The translations under genes and the position numbers were made by a program. From Bacteroidota bacterium (GTDB lineage: Bacteria > Bacteroidota > Bacteroidia > Chitinophagales > S012-47), in contig JAJRWN010000093.1 in NCBI GenBank assembly GCA_024276745.1, positions 1 to 46,829 on the forward strand: a stretch of DNA of 46,829 nucleotides, given 5' to 3'. The notes below the pieces were generated by a model. That model was not told the origin of the DNA. It saw nothing but the letters and a program-made list of their open reading frames with translations, and did not search any database. This document shows, piece after piece, positions 1-7,177 of this stretch. Within the stretch, counting starts at the first letter, position 1; each line of letters opens with the position of its first letter.

Positions 1-5
1 TATTG

Positions 6-28
6 CTAAGCTATCCGTACTAGCTTAG
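6..28. terminator. Short hairpin overlapping the stop codon of the 38-residue ORF
   Basis: A perfect 8-bp inverted repeat (CTAAGCTA at 6-13, TAGCTTAG at 21-28) with a 7-base loop overlaps the TAA stop of the small minus-strand ORF at 25-141. No T tract follows on either strand within the window, so a role in termination or 3' end stability is only a guess. Confidence 0.3.
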
Positions 29-141
29 TCACTCCTTTGGCCGGGTTCATTATTTTGTTTCTTTTTACCCATAAACAAACCTGCCAGGAATGCGGCTAAT
101 GCGCTGATAATCACAATCAGGAAGAATTTCTTGTTTCTCAT
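25..141 (-). CDS. 38-residue single-pass membrane peptide
   Basis: This short ORF begins ATG at 141 and ends TAA at 27-25. The product starts MRNKKFFLIVIISALAAF, has one hydrophobic segment (about residues 6-24) and then a lysine/glutamine-rich tail (GKKKQNNEPGQRSD). The basic start, single membrane segment and short charged tail are typical of real small membrane proteins. A TACCTTTG -7-like element (159-166, minus strand) lies 17 bases upstream of the ATG, so it may have its own promoter as well as read-through from the haem operon 128 bases upstream. The family is not recognised. It could be a YtxH-like small membrane protein, but there is no motif to prove it. Confidence 0.5.
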   Translation of the reverse strand: MRNKKFFLIVIISALAAFLAGLFMGKKKQNNEPGQRSD

Positions 142-269
142 AAGTGAACAAGTTTTCTCAAAGGTACACATTTACCTATAGATTTCTTGTTTGAATACCA
201 GGGCTCATACAGCTCAAGCCGGTCCTGAGATGGGTAAAAATATAGTTCTTGGGCAAAGATGTTTTCCTA

Positions 270-1283
270 TTACAATTTCTGAAACTCAAATTGTGGATTG
301 CCTTTATTGCCATTCTGGTCGTAGAAATCGATGAAATGGAGTTTATAATAAAAGCCTTCATGGTCGCGGACAATATAAATTTTATCCGGATTCACGGCAT
401 ACTGGCCTAAATCAAAAGAATATTTTTTCCAATCGTAGCCAATCAGGTTTCTATCATCGGAGAATTGAAATTGATTGATAGCATTAAAATCCAGAGAAGC
501 AAAAGCAATGGAAGAATCGGCTGCTGCTTCTACCTTCCAGGGATTTAGCAACACACCGGTAACAAGATAAGGGATTGTATCGCCACTGACATTGAATATG
601 CGCAGGTATTGGGTAAAGACAATGTCCCAGCTAGTTTTTGGTGGTTCTATTTGTGCGATATCTCCCCCATTTTTAAAACTGAAGAAACTAAAATTATAGC
701 TGGTATCAATAGCCGGAATCTGCATACTGTCTTCGTTGGCATTATCCATATCGGCCCAGTGCAGGGTATAGTTTCCATTTTGATAATTTTCTATCCTGAT
801 TTTTTTAAAACCAATGGGTAATCCGGTGGTTTTTAATCCAAGATTCAGGATAAAAACATGATTAGTCAGCAGCGGTTGAGGGCCACTTAGATCGGCCCAG
901 GCCGATAAGGCTGTTGAATCAAGATTACCATTCTGTGCATCCCACCAAAAATGCATGCCGCTGGTATCTATTGGTGTATAAAAATCAATCGGTCCGGCAT
1001 CGGCAGCAAACATGGCTTTAGATGAATTGAGGATGATATGATGACCGCCATTAATACCATTCTCAAAGCCCAGATCCCAGTCCATTTTAAGGTTCTGACC
1101 TGACACCGATCCATTACTAAAATCGAAATATACCTGATATTTATAGTTTGATTCCATGGAGACATCAGCTTCTTTAATTTCGCCCCTTTGATGGGGTTTC
1201 AATGGAATTTCAGGTTTCAAACAAGAAGAAAATATCGCAGGCAGGATAAGAATAAAAGCATATTTCCGGGCTATGTTTTTCAT
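270..1283 (-). CDS. HmuY-like haem-binding lipoprotein
   Basis: This 337-residue exported lipoprotein has a basic hydrophobic N terminus and a lipobox ending in Cys21 (IFSSC), so it should be lipidated and sit on the outer membrane. The C-terminal two thirds carry the HmuY family pattern: SWDIVFTQY around residue 218, then YLVTGVLLNP, then IGYDWKKYSF, ending in a beta-rich stretch (YYKLHFIDFYD). HmuY proteins in Porphyromonas and relatives take haem from host or environmental haemoproteins and pass it to a TonB receptor. The haem ligands cannot be assigned by eye. The gene starts 2 bases after the stop of the upstream TonB receptor, so the two are co-transcribed and probably translationally coupled. 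It is a paralogue of the T9SS-tailed protein at 3533-4762, sharing the WD-F-Y...VTGVL...IGYDWK pattern. Other metal or porphyrin ligands remain possible. Confidence 0.8.
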   Translation of the reverse strand: MKNIARKYAFILILPAIFSSCLKPEIPLKPHQRGEIKEADVSMESNYKYQVYFDFSNGSVSGQNLKMDWDLGFENGINGGHHIILNSSKAMFAADAGPIDFYTPIDTSGMHFWWDAQNGNLDSTALSAWADLSGPQPLLTNHVFILNLGLKTTGLPIGFKKIRIENYQNGNYTLHWADMDNANEDSMQIPAIDTSYNFSFFSFKNGGDIAQIEPPKTSWDIVFTQYLRIFNVSGDTIPYLVTGVLLNPWKVEAAADSSIAFASLDFNAINQFQFSDDRNLIGYDWKKYSFDLGQYAVNPDKIYIVRDHEGFYYKLHFIDFYDQNGNKGNPQFEFQKL

Positions 1284-1285
1284 CG

Positions 1286-3517
1286 CTATAGTTGAATTTT
1301 AAGTTTGGCAAAAACGGTTCTTCCCCATGCCATGGGTACCGATCCACCAGCCGATGAATGTGCTCCCCCACTCACCGAAGCTTGTACATCTTTCACATCA
1401 AAGAGGTTTTTTACACCTGTACTCAGTTGTATCCGGTTTAGCCAAAAATTACGTGTGAAGGTGATATCTGCCGATTGAAAAGCGGCAATATAATTTTCGC
1501 GCAACACTTCATTTTCATCGATATAAAAACTCGGAGCTTTGCCGGTATATTTGTAATAAACAGCTACTTTGATTCCTGCCGCTTTTATATTATAAGTCAG
1601 GTCAAATAATAGTTCGGGGGTAGTGCTGACAGCCGGTGCACTGCTCGAATCGGTGATATCATTATAACGGCCAATCATTGCTCCTCCTATTTTTAGTTGC
1701 AAATCTTCGGTAATAAATGAAAAGGAAGCTTCGCCACCAATACTTCTGAAACGCCCGATATTCACATAGCTGTAAAGGCTTCCACCTTGTTGAGCCAGCG
1801 TAATCATATTAAATATATCGTTATAATAGGTGGAGAGTTCTGCCTTGTAAACATGCGTTTCATCTGCTCGTTTATAACTGAAAGCGAGATTGTAATTATT
1901 AGATTTTTCGGCTTGTAAATCCGGATTGCCATGAATATTATGATTGATATCGACAAAAAGGAAATTTAATTCTTTGAGAGAAGGTGCTCTGAAACCTCTG
2001 GCATAGGAAGCTCTTATCGTCAGGTCAGGGTTTATAGCCAGGCGGAGGTTTAAAGAGGGAATCAGCGGTGTACTATAGCCGGTATTATAAGCATATCTCA
2101 AACCCGGCCTGATAGTAAGAAGCTCTGTGGGAATAATTTCCAATGAGCCATAAGCGGCATAATCTCCAATGGCTTGTTTGCCATCTGCAATTCGTTTGCC
2201 TATTGCATATTCCTTGTTTAAGTCAAATCCTATTTCGTAATGAAGCTTGGTCTCGGGATTTGTGTTTATATAGCTGCCTCTGGCCATCAGCAAAGAAAAG
2301 AAGCTGCTATCCTGATCACCCGGATTGGCGGTAAGCACTTCATTCAGGGTAGTCAAATCTTTGAAATAAGTGTTTTTAATTCTGTTATACCGGTTATAAG
2401 CCATCAATAAATTAAACTTTCCATTATCGTTTAGTTTATACTCAATGCCGGCTTGATTATCGAATCGTTGGGTAAAATAGAAATCATCGAAAGCAGTTTC
2501 GTAATATGGTTTTCTGCGCCACCCACGATTGGTAATTAATTCTTTAAAATAGCGACTACTAAACAAAATATTAAGCTTTTCGCTCGTGAATGTATAATCC
2601 AGATTTCCGAAATATTGTTCTTTCGGTTTCCAGTCTTTATGCCTGGAAGTATCGACCAGTGACCAACCATCAAAAAAATTACGACCACCCGCGAGAGATA
2701 TTCTGTTTTGTTTATGCTGATAAGCGGTACCGGCATCAAAATTATATTGTCCGGCCGATTCATAATAACTATTAGCATAGGACGACCAGGTATTTTGCTG
2801 ACTTTTTTTAGTAATTAAATTAATGGTTCCTGCCAGGGCATTTGTTCCATAGTTTACACTCAAAGGGCCTTTTATAATTTCAACTCTCTCTATGTTATTT
2901 AGGTTAATCTGACTGATATCAATATTCCCATTAAGTCTTCCGATAAGCGGAACACCATCAATAAGAATTTTAACATTTTGCCCACTGACTCCTTCAATGC
3001 TTAATGAAGAACCAAGCAGGTTATCCTGAGATAAACGGATATTACTTTGATTATTTAGCAAATCTTTGAGTGTAGTGGCAGCACGAAGGTCAATTTCATC
3101 CCGGCCAATAATTTCTACCCGATGAACCGATTTTTCAGGGCTATCGGGATTATACTGGGCGGTGATTACCACATCAGCAATTTTATAGGCCTTTTCATGA
3201 AGTTTATAGGTTTTATGTTCATCCGCTTTCAATTTATCGTCAACACTTTCGAAACCGGTATAACTGATATGAACAGCAACCTTACCGGTGAAAGGTGCAA
3301 CAGCAACACCATTTTCACCGGTAAGGACTGTTTCTTGTGAAAAACCGGGATGATCCAGGCTTGTAAAAGTAACATGAGCATAAGCCAGGGGATAAGCATC
3401 CTCAGCCGATATTACCCTTACTTCGCTTTCGGCAAATAATACGCTCTTGGATAAAAAGAACAACAAGCATAAACCGAACTGAATCTTTTTCAATAAAACC
3501 TGATTAATAAAAGTCAT
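1286..3517 (-). CDS. TonB-dependent outer-membrane receptor of the haem locus
   Basis: This 743-residue receptor has a signal peptide (about residues 1-29), a carboxypeptidase-regulatory-like beta-sandwich domain (about 32-112), a plug domain (about 125-240; VEIIGRDEIDLR, then VKILIDGVPLIGRLNG, then VERVEI-type IERVEIIKGPLSVNYGTNAL) and a 22-strand-type barrel ending in the hydrophobic/aromatic pattern AKLKIQL. Such receptors import iron complexes, haem or vitamin B12 using TonB-ExbBD energy. Placement between two HmuY-family genes argues for haem, like HmuR. Spacing is 15 bases from the upstream HmuY-like gene and 2 bases to the downstream lipoprotein. The substrate is inferred from context. 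A BtuB-like or siderophore role cannot be excluded. Confidence 0.85.
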   Translation of the reverse strand: MTFINQVLLKKIQFGLCLLFFLSKSVLFAESEVRVISAEDAYPLAYAHVTFTSLDHPGFSQETVLTGENGVAVAPFTGKVAVHISYTGFESVDDKLKADEHKTYKLHEKAYKIADVVITAQYNPDSPEKSVHRVEIIGRDEIDLRAATTLKDLLNNQSNIRLSQDNLLGSSLSIEGVSGQNVKILIDGVPLIGRLNGNIDISQINLNNIERVEIIKGPLSVNYGTNALAGTINLITKKSQQNTWSSYANSYYESAGQYNFDAGTAYQHKQNRISLAGGRNFFDGWSLVDTSRHKDWKPKEQYFGNLDYTFTSEKLNILFSSRYFKELITNRGWRRKPYYETAFDDFYFTQRFDNQAGIEYKLNDNGKFNLLMAYNRYNRIKNTYFKDLTTLNEVLTANPGDQDSSFFSLLMARGSYINTNPETKLHYEIGFDLNKEYAIGKRIADGKQAIGDYAAYGSLEIIPTELLTIRPGLRYAYNTGYSTPLIPSLNLRLAINPDLTIRASYARGFRAPSLKELNFLFVDINHNIHGNPDLQAEKSNNYNLAFSYKRADETHVYKAELSTYYNDIFNMITLAQQGGSLYSYVNIGRFRSIGGEASFSFITEDLQLKIGGAMIGRYNDITDSSSAPAVSTTPELLFDLTYNIKAAGIKVAVYYKYTGKAPSFYIDENEVLRENYIAAFQSADITFTRNFWLNRIQLSTGVKNLFDVKDVQASVSGGAHSSAGGSVPMAWGRTVFAKLKIQL

Positions 3518-3532
3518 GATTATTCAAATGCT

Positions 3533-4762
3533 TTAGTTCAGCAGAATCTTTTTAGTGATGACTTGTTTTCCTGCTTTGATTTGCAAAAAGTATATGCCTG
3601 CTGCATAGTTATTTCTTTGAAACGGAATAACATTCATACCTTTTGTAAGGTCAAACTGATTTTGATACATGATTCTCCCATCCATAGCAATCAGCTGCAT
3701 ACTTGCAGATTGAGCTTGTGAAAGCATCAACATAATAGTGGCATTCTGATTTACCGGATTAGGATACACATCCAGGGCATTGATATTTTGGTTAAAGGAA
3801 TTAATTCCGGTAGGGTTGACCACTGTAACATCAAAATCAAAATCACCACTGCTCGAACCGCTGAAGCTCGTAAATTCAATCCGGTAAATCACGCTATCGC
3901 GACCAAGCACCCAATATACAAGTGAATCTTCAATTTCATATTGAAAGGTTTGCATATTAAAGGTTTTCCAATCGTAGCCAATGGTAGCAATATCGGTTTG
4001 CATCGGATAATCGGAATAATTTACTGTGTTCACATCCACACCGGAAGCTTCGGCAACACTTACTTCAAAATTGGCTAATACTCCGGTAACAGGATAATAA
4101 ACTCCCGGAGCAACTTCGGCCGAGTATTTTGTAAATGTTAAATCCCAGTCATCAGCCGGTGGTTCAGGATCAACAACCTGCATATTGCGCAAGTCATAAT
4201 AGAAAAAACTTTTTCCTGCATAATCAGATTTTATCAATTGGAAAGTAGTATCGTTGCTTCCGTTAAGATTGGCCATGCGGATGGTATAGGTGTTGCCAAC
4301 AAGTAAACTTTTAATCCAGATTTTCTTATAAGTGCCATCAACAAGTTTAATCACAAATATTTTCTTACCGAAAAGATTACCTCCCCCGGTATAGTAGCCC
4401 CAACCATAATCAGGATGTCCGGTATTGCCATAATTAAAAGCAGATTCTTCCCAGGTGGTATCCCGGTCATAAATAGCCATCATACCCGAAGTATCAATAC
4501 TGTTCCAAGCAAGGGTATCAGCATTCAGAAGATCGAATAATTGAGCTCCTGCTCCTGAGTTTACCCGGATAGAAGCCGAAAAAGCATTGTCAGAGATTTG
4601 GATATCCCAACTATCTCGTGACTGGAATGTACTCACATTATTTTTCAGGCTATACCATACCTGATTAGCATATCCACTGCCCATCGAAACAGTAACGCTT
4701 GTTTGGGATTTTACCTGGCTCCCTGCCAATAAGAATAAACAAGTGTAAATTATTTTTTTCAT
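3533..4762 (-). CDS. HmuY-like protein with T9SS type A sorting tail
   Basis: This is a secreted protein of 409 residues from the ATG at 4762 (MKKIIYTCLFLLAGSQ...). An upstream in-frame ATG at 4783 would add seven residues, but the internal Met gives a better signal peptide. The middle is HmuY-like (DWDLTFTKY, then YYPVTGVLANF, then IGYDWKTFN, then YRIEFTSF). The last ~80 residues are a Por secretion-system tail: LDVYPNPVNQNATI near its start, GRIMYQNQ in the middle, then AAGIYFLQIKAGKQVITKKILLN-type ending. T9SS cleaves this tail and anchors or releases the cargo at the cell surface. It is the first gene of the haem operon, behind a good promoter at 4800-4829. It is likely a surface haem or metalloporphyrin scavenger feeding the receptor encoded 15 bases downstream. 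The ligand is inferred, not seen. Confidence 0.8.
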   Translation of the reverse strand: MKKIIYTCLFLLAGSQVKSQTSVTVSMGSGYANQVWYSLKNNVSTFQSRDSWDIQISDNAFSASIRVNSGAGAQLFDLLNADTLAWNSIDTSGMMAIYDRDTTWEESAFNYGNTGHPDYGWGYYTGGGNLFGKKIFVIKLVDGTYKKIWIKSLLVGNTYTIRMANLNGSNDTTFQLIKSDYAGKSFFYYDLRNMQVVDPEPPADDWDLTFTKYSAEVAPGVYYPVTGVLANFEVSVAEASGVDVNTVNYSDYPMQTDIATIGYDWKTFNMQTFQYEIEDSLVYWVLGRDSVIYRIEFTSFSGSSSGDFDFDVTVVNPTGINSFNQNINALDVYPNPVNQNATIMLMLSQAQSASMQLIAMDGRIMYQNQFDLTKGMNVIPFQRNNYAAGIYFLQIKAGKQVITKKILLN

Positions 4763-4799
4763 TAGCTTATGTTTTAAATTCATTTAATTATTGTGTGGG

Positions 4800-4829
4800 C
4801 AAAGTTACAGGTGTATTATACCGGTCAAA
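4800..4829 (-). promoter_or_regulatory. Promoter of the haem-uptake operon
   Basis: On the minus strand, TTTG (complement of 4826-4829) is followed after 18 bases by TAACTTTG (complement of 4800-4807). This fits the Bacteroidota sigma-factor consensus TTG-N17..23-TAnnTTTG. Transcription would start near 4794, just upstream of the HmuY-like gene. Confidence 0.6.
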
Positions 4830-4889
4830 TACCCGCAAAAGGATAATAAATACCCAATGAGGGATACACCTATGGTGATTATTATCACC
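4809..4889. promoter_or_regulatory. Cluster of inverted repeats between araC-type gene and haem operon
   Basis: The divergent intergenic region holds AGGTGTAT (4809-4816) with its inverse ATACACCT (4864-4871), and a nearly perfect palindrome GGTGAT-TATT-ATCACC (4874-4889). Several CACC/GGTG half-sites fall in this stretch. The left repeat sits between the -33 and -7 elements of the haem promoter. Placement suggests operators for the divergent AraC regulator or a Fur-like repressor. No binding data are available. Confidence 0.4.
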
Positions 4890-4950
4890 TCTGCAGTTAA
4901 CAGATATCATTATATTTATACTGTTTTTCAAGTCCTTATAAGCATATAAT

Positions 4951-5940
4951 ATGACAAACAGAAAAATAGACCTGGAAACAGGTCTGATAAAAAGTACCTT
5001 AATCGGGATAAAACATAATTTAGCAATAGCTTTTGATACAAAGCCTGCAGAAGCCGGAAAACTTCTGCAAAGTAATTTGATAGATGAAAACCTTGGCTTA
5101 TTGAATATCGGCCCTACTGAAAAGGCTATCAATGCTTTAGATTTAATAATACATCCTCAATTAGTAATATTACTTTTTACTTTACAAGGAAAAGTCAAAA
5201 TTCAGTTTCACGGAATAGATGCACCTGTTTTTTTGGAAAGGGGGAACAGTATTTTTATTTCTCATCCATACGCACCACTCAATGCCAAAATGAATATTAG
5301 TTGTCAAACTGAGGCAATAGTATTATTGACAACTATCGAACGAATGCACCATTTCTTTAATGCAAATCTTGACATGAGCACGATAACCCGGGAAGAACTA
5401 AGCCGGTATTACGATCCTAAAAAATTGTATATGTTAAAATCTATTCCGGGAAGTCTTAGTATTCCATTACACCAGATAATACAATATAATCTTGATGTTC
5501 ATTTTAAAAAAATGTATTTAAACGGAAAGATTCTGGAAATTTTTTCAATCTATTTTAGTCATGCCGCCATGGATGATGAAGCCGAATTAGACTGTCCTTT
5601 TCTGGATAATCCTGATGATATAAAATGCATCCGGAAAGCAAAGCAAATTTTATTGGATAATATGACTGATCCTCCAACTATAGCACAATTGGCAAAACAA
5701 TCAGGTATTAATGAATTTAAACTTAAAAACGGATTCAAAGACATTTATGGCAACACAATTTACGCTTATCTGAACGAGCACAGAATGCAACAAGCAATAT
5801 TAATGCTTGAACAAAAAAATCACACTATAAATGATATTGCATATTCTATCGGTTATTCAAAACCAAGTAATTTTATTGCTTCTTTTAAGAAGAAATATGG
5901 TATTACCCCAAAAAAGTATGAACTTGAACTGCGAGATTAG
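4951..5940 (+). CDS. AraC-family transcriptional regulator, PchR type
   Basis: This 329-residue regulator has an N-terminal ligand-sensing half (about 1-215) and a C-terminal double helix-turn-helix (about 220-329). The first HTH carries PTIAQLAKQSGINEFKLKNGF, followed by the PchR-like linker YGNTIYAYLNEHRMQQA. The second carries INDIAYSIGYSKPSNFIASFKKKYGITPKKY. The NEFKLK and IYAYL-RM wording is typical of PchR/YbtA-type regulators that activate siderophore or haem receptor genes when the iron ligand is bound. It is transcribed divergently from the haem operon, with about 170 bases of palindrome-rich DNA between them. It most likely controls that operon and perhaps itself. The effector is unknown. 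Confidence 0.85.
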   Translation: MTNRKIDLETGLIKSTLIGIKHNLAIAFDTKPAEAGKLLQSNLIDENLGLLNIGPTEKAINALDLIIHPQLVILLFTLQGKVKIQFHGIDAPVFLERGNSIFISHPYAPLNAKMNISCQTEAIVLLTTIERMHHFFNANLDMSTITREELSRYYDPKKLYMLKSIPGSLSIPLHQIIQYNLDVHFKKMYLNGKILEIFSIYFSHAAMDDEAELDCPFLDNPDDIKCIRKAKQILLDNMTDPPTIAQLAKQSGINEFKLKNGFKDIYGNTIYAYLNEHRMQQAILMLEQKNHTINDIAYSIGYSKPSNFIASFKKKYGITPKKYELELRD

Positions 5941-5961
5941 TATAATTGAACGCATAAAAAA

Positions 5962-5992
5962 TTGGTAGTCTGCTCCCGGGCATTTATTTTTG
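5962..5992 (+). promoter_or_regulatory. Promoter upstream of the tRNA-Val region
   Basis: TTG (5962-5964), a 20-base spacer and TATTTTTG (5985-5992) match the Bacteroidota promoter consensus. Transcription would start near 5999, upstream of both the degenerate tRNA-like copy at 6023 and the real tRNA at 6103, so both would be in one transcript. Confidence 0.55.
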
Positions 5993-6022
5993 TCCTGCTT
6001 TTTAATTAGCTATTAATAATAA

Positions 6023-6080
6023 GGGTGCTTAGCGCTTTGGTGTAGAGCATCCCGATTACATCGGGAGGGTCGTAGGGGCT
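6023..6080 (+). pseudogene. Degenerate tRNA-Val copy in the leader of tRNA-Val
   Basis: The first 11 bases (GGGTGCTTAGC) equal the 5' end of the intact tRNA-Val 80 bases downstream. The TTGGT, TAGAGCATC and GGGTCGTAGG blocks also match in order. The anticodon arm is completely different in bases but still a perfect stem (TCCCG at 6050-6054 with CGGGA at 6062-6066), with loop ATTACAT that still places UAC in the anticodon position. The T arm and the 3' acceptor strand are missing, so it cannot form a tRNA. It is either a decayed tandem duplicate carrying a palindromic element or a structured leader. Confidence 0.6.
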
Positions 6081-6102
6081 ATTTGATATTTGACTTATTT
6101 TA

Positions 6103-6180
6103 GGGTGCTTAGCTCAGTTGGTTTAGAGCATCTGCCTTACAAGCAGGGGGTCGTAGGTTCGAATCCTACAGTGCCCACCA
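6103..6180 (+). tRNA. tRNA-Val (anticodon UAC)
   Basis: This is a complete cloverleaf. Acceptor strands GGGTGCT and AGTGCCC pair with G-U pairs in the middle. The D arm is GCTC...GAGC. The anticodon stem TCTGC/GCAGG encloses loop CTTACAA, giving UAC. The T arm carries GGTTCGAATCC. Discriminator A and an encoded CCA end at 6180. A strong terminator follows 9 bases later. Confidence 0.97.
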
Positions 6181-6189
6181 CTTATAATA

Positions 6190-6214
6190 AAAACCTCGCT
6201 TTTGCGAGGTTTTT
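6190..6214 (+). terminator. Rho-independent terminator after tRNA-Val
   Basis: A 10-bp stem (AAAACCTCGC at 6190-6199, GCGAGGTTTT at 6204-6213) with a TTTT loop runs into a T tract. It sits directly after the tRNA. Confidence 0.85.
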
Positions 6215-6445
6215 CTCGTTATGGCTTTTGGGTAGTATAAAGTATTAAAATCACAATATTCAAATTAACTCAATATTCAAAGAATGGGCCGTGTATTTGA
6301 CAAAATGCTTTAGATTTTGCGAATGTAAAATTTTGAGATTAGCGTTTTCTTTTGGAATAATCCGGACCTTAGAATTTCCGCTTTTATATTTGTTCCTTAA
6401 GTCATTAAGGAATGCACCGGGTTTTACCATTGAAAAAAATGGAGC
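6215..6445. other. Gene-free spacer with small repeats
   Basis: No convincing gene is seen. The stretch holds an 11-base direct repeat CAATATTCAAA (6254-6264 and 6271-6281) and a hairpin at 6393-6412. A 68-codon open frame that starts here runs antisense into the nitrobindin-like gene and looks like chance. Confidence 0.5.
6393..6412 (-). terminator. Hairpin downstream of the nitrobindin-like gene
   Basis: A perfect 8-bp inverted repeat, TTCCTTAA/TTAAGGAA with loop GTCA, lies 34 bases past the stop of the minus-strand gene at 6446. There is no T tract, so it may be a weak terminator or an mRNA-stabilising hairpin. Confidence 0.35.
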
Positions 6446-7012
6446 TCAACAAAGTGTCAATGTATTGGTATCAGTATGTTCAAACACTTTGCCGTAAATA
6501 TCAAGCATTGTCGTTTCAGCATAAAATAATCGACCATTCCCTACTTCAACTTGATGCTTAAAAGAATTTGTTCGTGCTTTTTGCTGCATAAACGGAGATT
6601 GAAGGATACCCCAGCTCTGATTATCAATACTTGCAGATACTTTAATAATTAACTGACCTTCGGTATTTTTCTGCTCCCGGTAGTTTGCTCCCGCAAGCAC
6701 ACAAACGGCACGAGGGATAACAATACTTTGCATAATGATACTTTCTTTCGCATCCCAAAGCCAATAGCCCGTTTGATCATGAAAGATTTGTTGATCAGAT
6801 TTTCGTTGTACAATTTGCCGGTAATGTACTACCGACAATATTTGAGATTCAGCATTGGTAACATCACCGGCTGCGGTAAATGTGATGGTTTCGAAATAAG
6901 GATTTTCTTCAGAACCATCAGGTTCCGGAGCTACATCAAGTCCTTTATCTCCTGTCCAGGTACCAATTAGCGAAGCCAAGGGACCGTAATCAATTTTTGT
7001 TTGTTCTTGCAT
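6446..7012 (-). CDS. Nitrobindin-like haem-binding beta-barrel protein
   Basis: This is a 188-residue cytosolic protein without signal peptide. The N terminus has LIGTWTGDKG (about residues 15-24), and further on come YFETITF, HDQTGYW and SWGIL. It ends FEHTDTNTLTL with a histidine at about 179. This is the layout of the THAP4/nitrobindin barrel (FABP-like DUF1794), in which a C-terminal histidine ligates ferric haem and the protein handles NO or peroxynitrite. The canonical GxWxGxG start is slightly changed (GTWTGDKG). It lies a short way downstream of the haem locus but on its own transcript, so a link to haem handling is inference only. Related fatty-acid-binding-like barrels without haem are the main alternative. 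Confidence 0.65.
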   Translation of the reverse strand: MQEQTKIDYGPLASLIGTWTGDKGLDVAPEPDGSEENPYFETITFTAAGDVTNAESQILSVVHYRQIVQRKSDQQIFHDQTGYWLWDAKESIIMQSIVIPRAVCVLAGANYREQKNTEGQLIIKVSASIDNQSWGILQSPFMQQKARTNSFKHQVEVGNGRLFYAETTMLDIYGKVFEHTDTNTLTLC

Positions 7013-7177
7013 ATGCTTTTTACTAGATTTTATAAAATCCTAAAATACAAAAACAGGATGATTTTAATCACTGAAAATATTCCGCTATGCAAGCAGAAGT
7101 GAATCACTTAAACCGGCTTGGCGGAAGGAAGAAAAAAAATACCCGCAACTATCGAGTCATTACCTTCAAAGCTTCGT

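Noticed and set aside
6023..6180. Duplicated tRNA-Val sequence as a phage or island attachment site
   Set aside because: Integrative elements normally duplicate the tRNA 3' end. Here the 5' part is copied, and there is no integrase or cargo between the copies, only about 22 bases. The same reasoning applies to the tRNA-Ala leader copy.
6291..6497. 68-codon ORF on the plus strand
   Set aside because: It overlaps the nitrobindin-like gene antisense, shows no family pattern and lacks a promoter.
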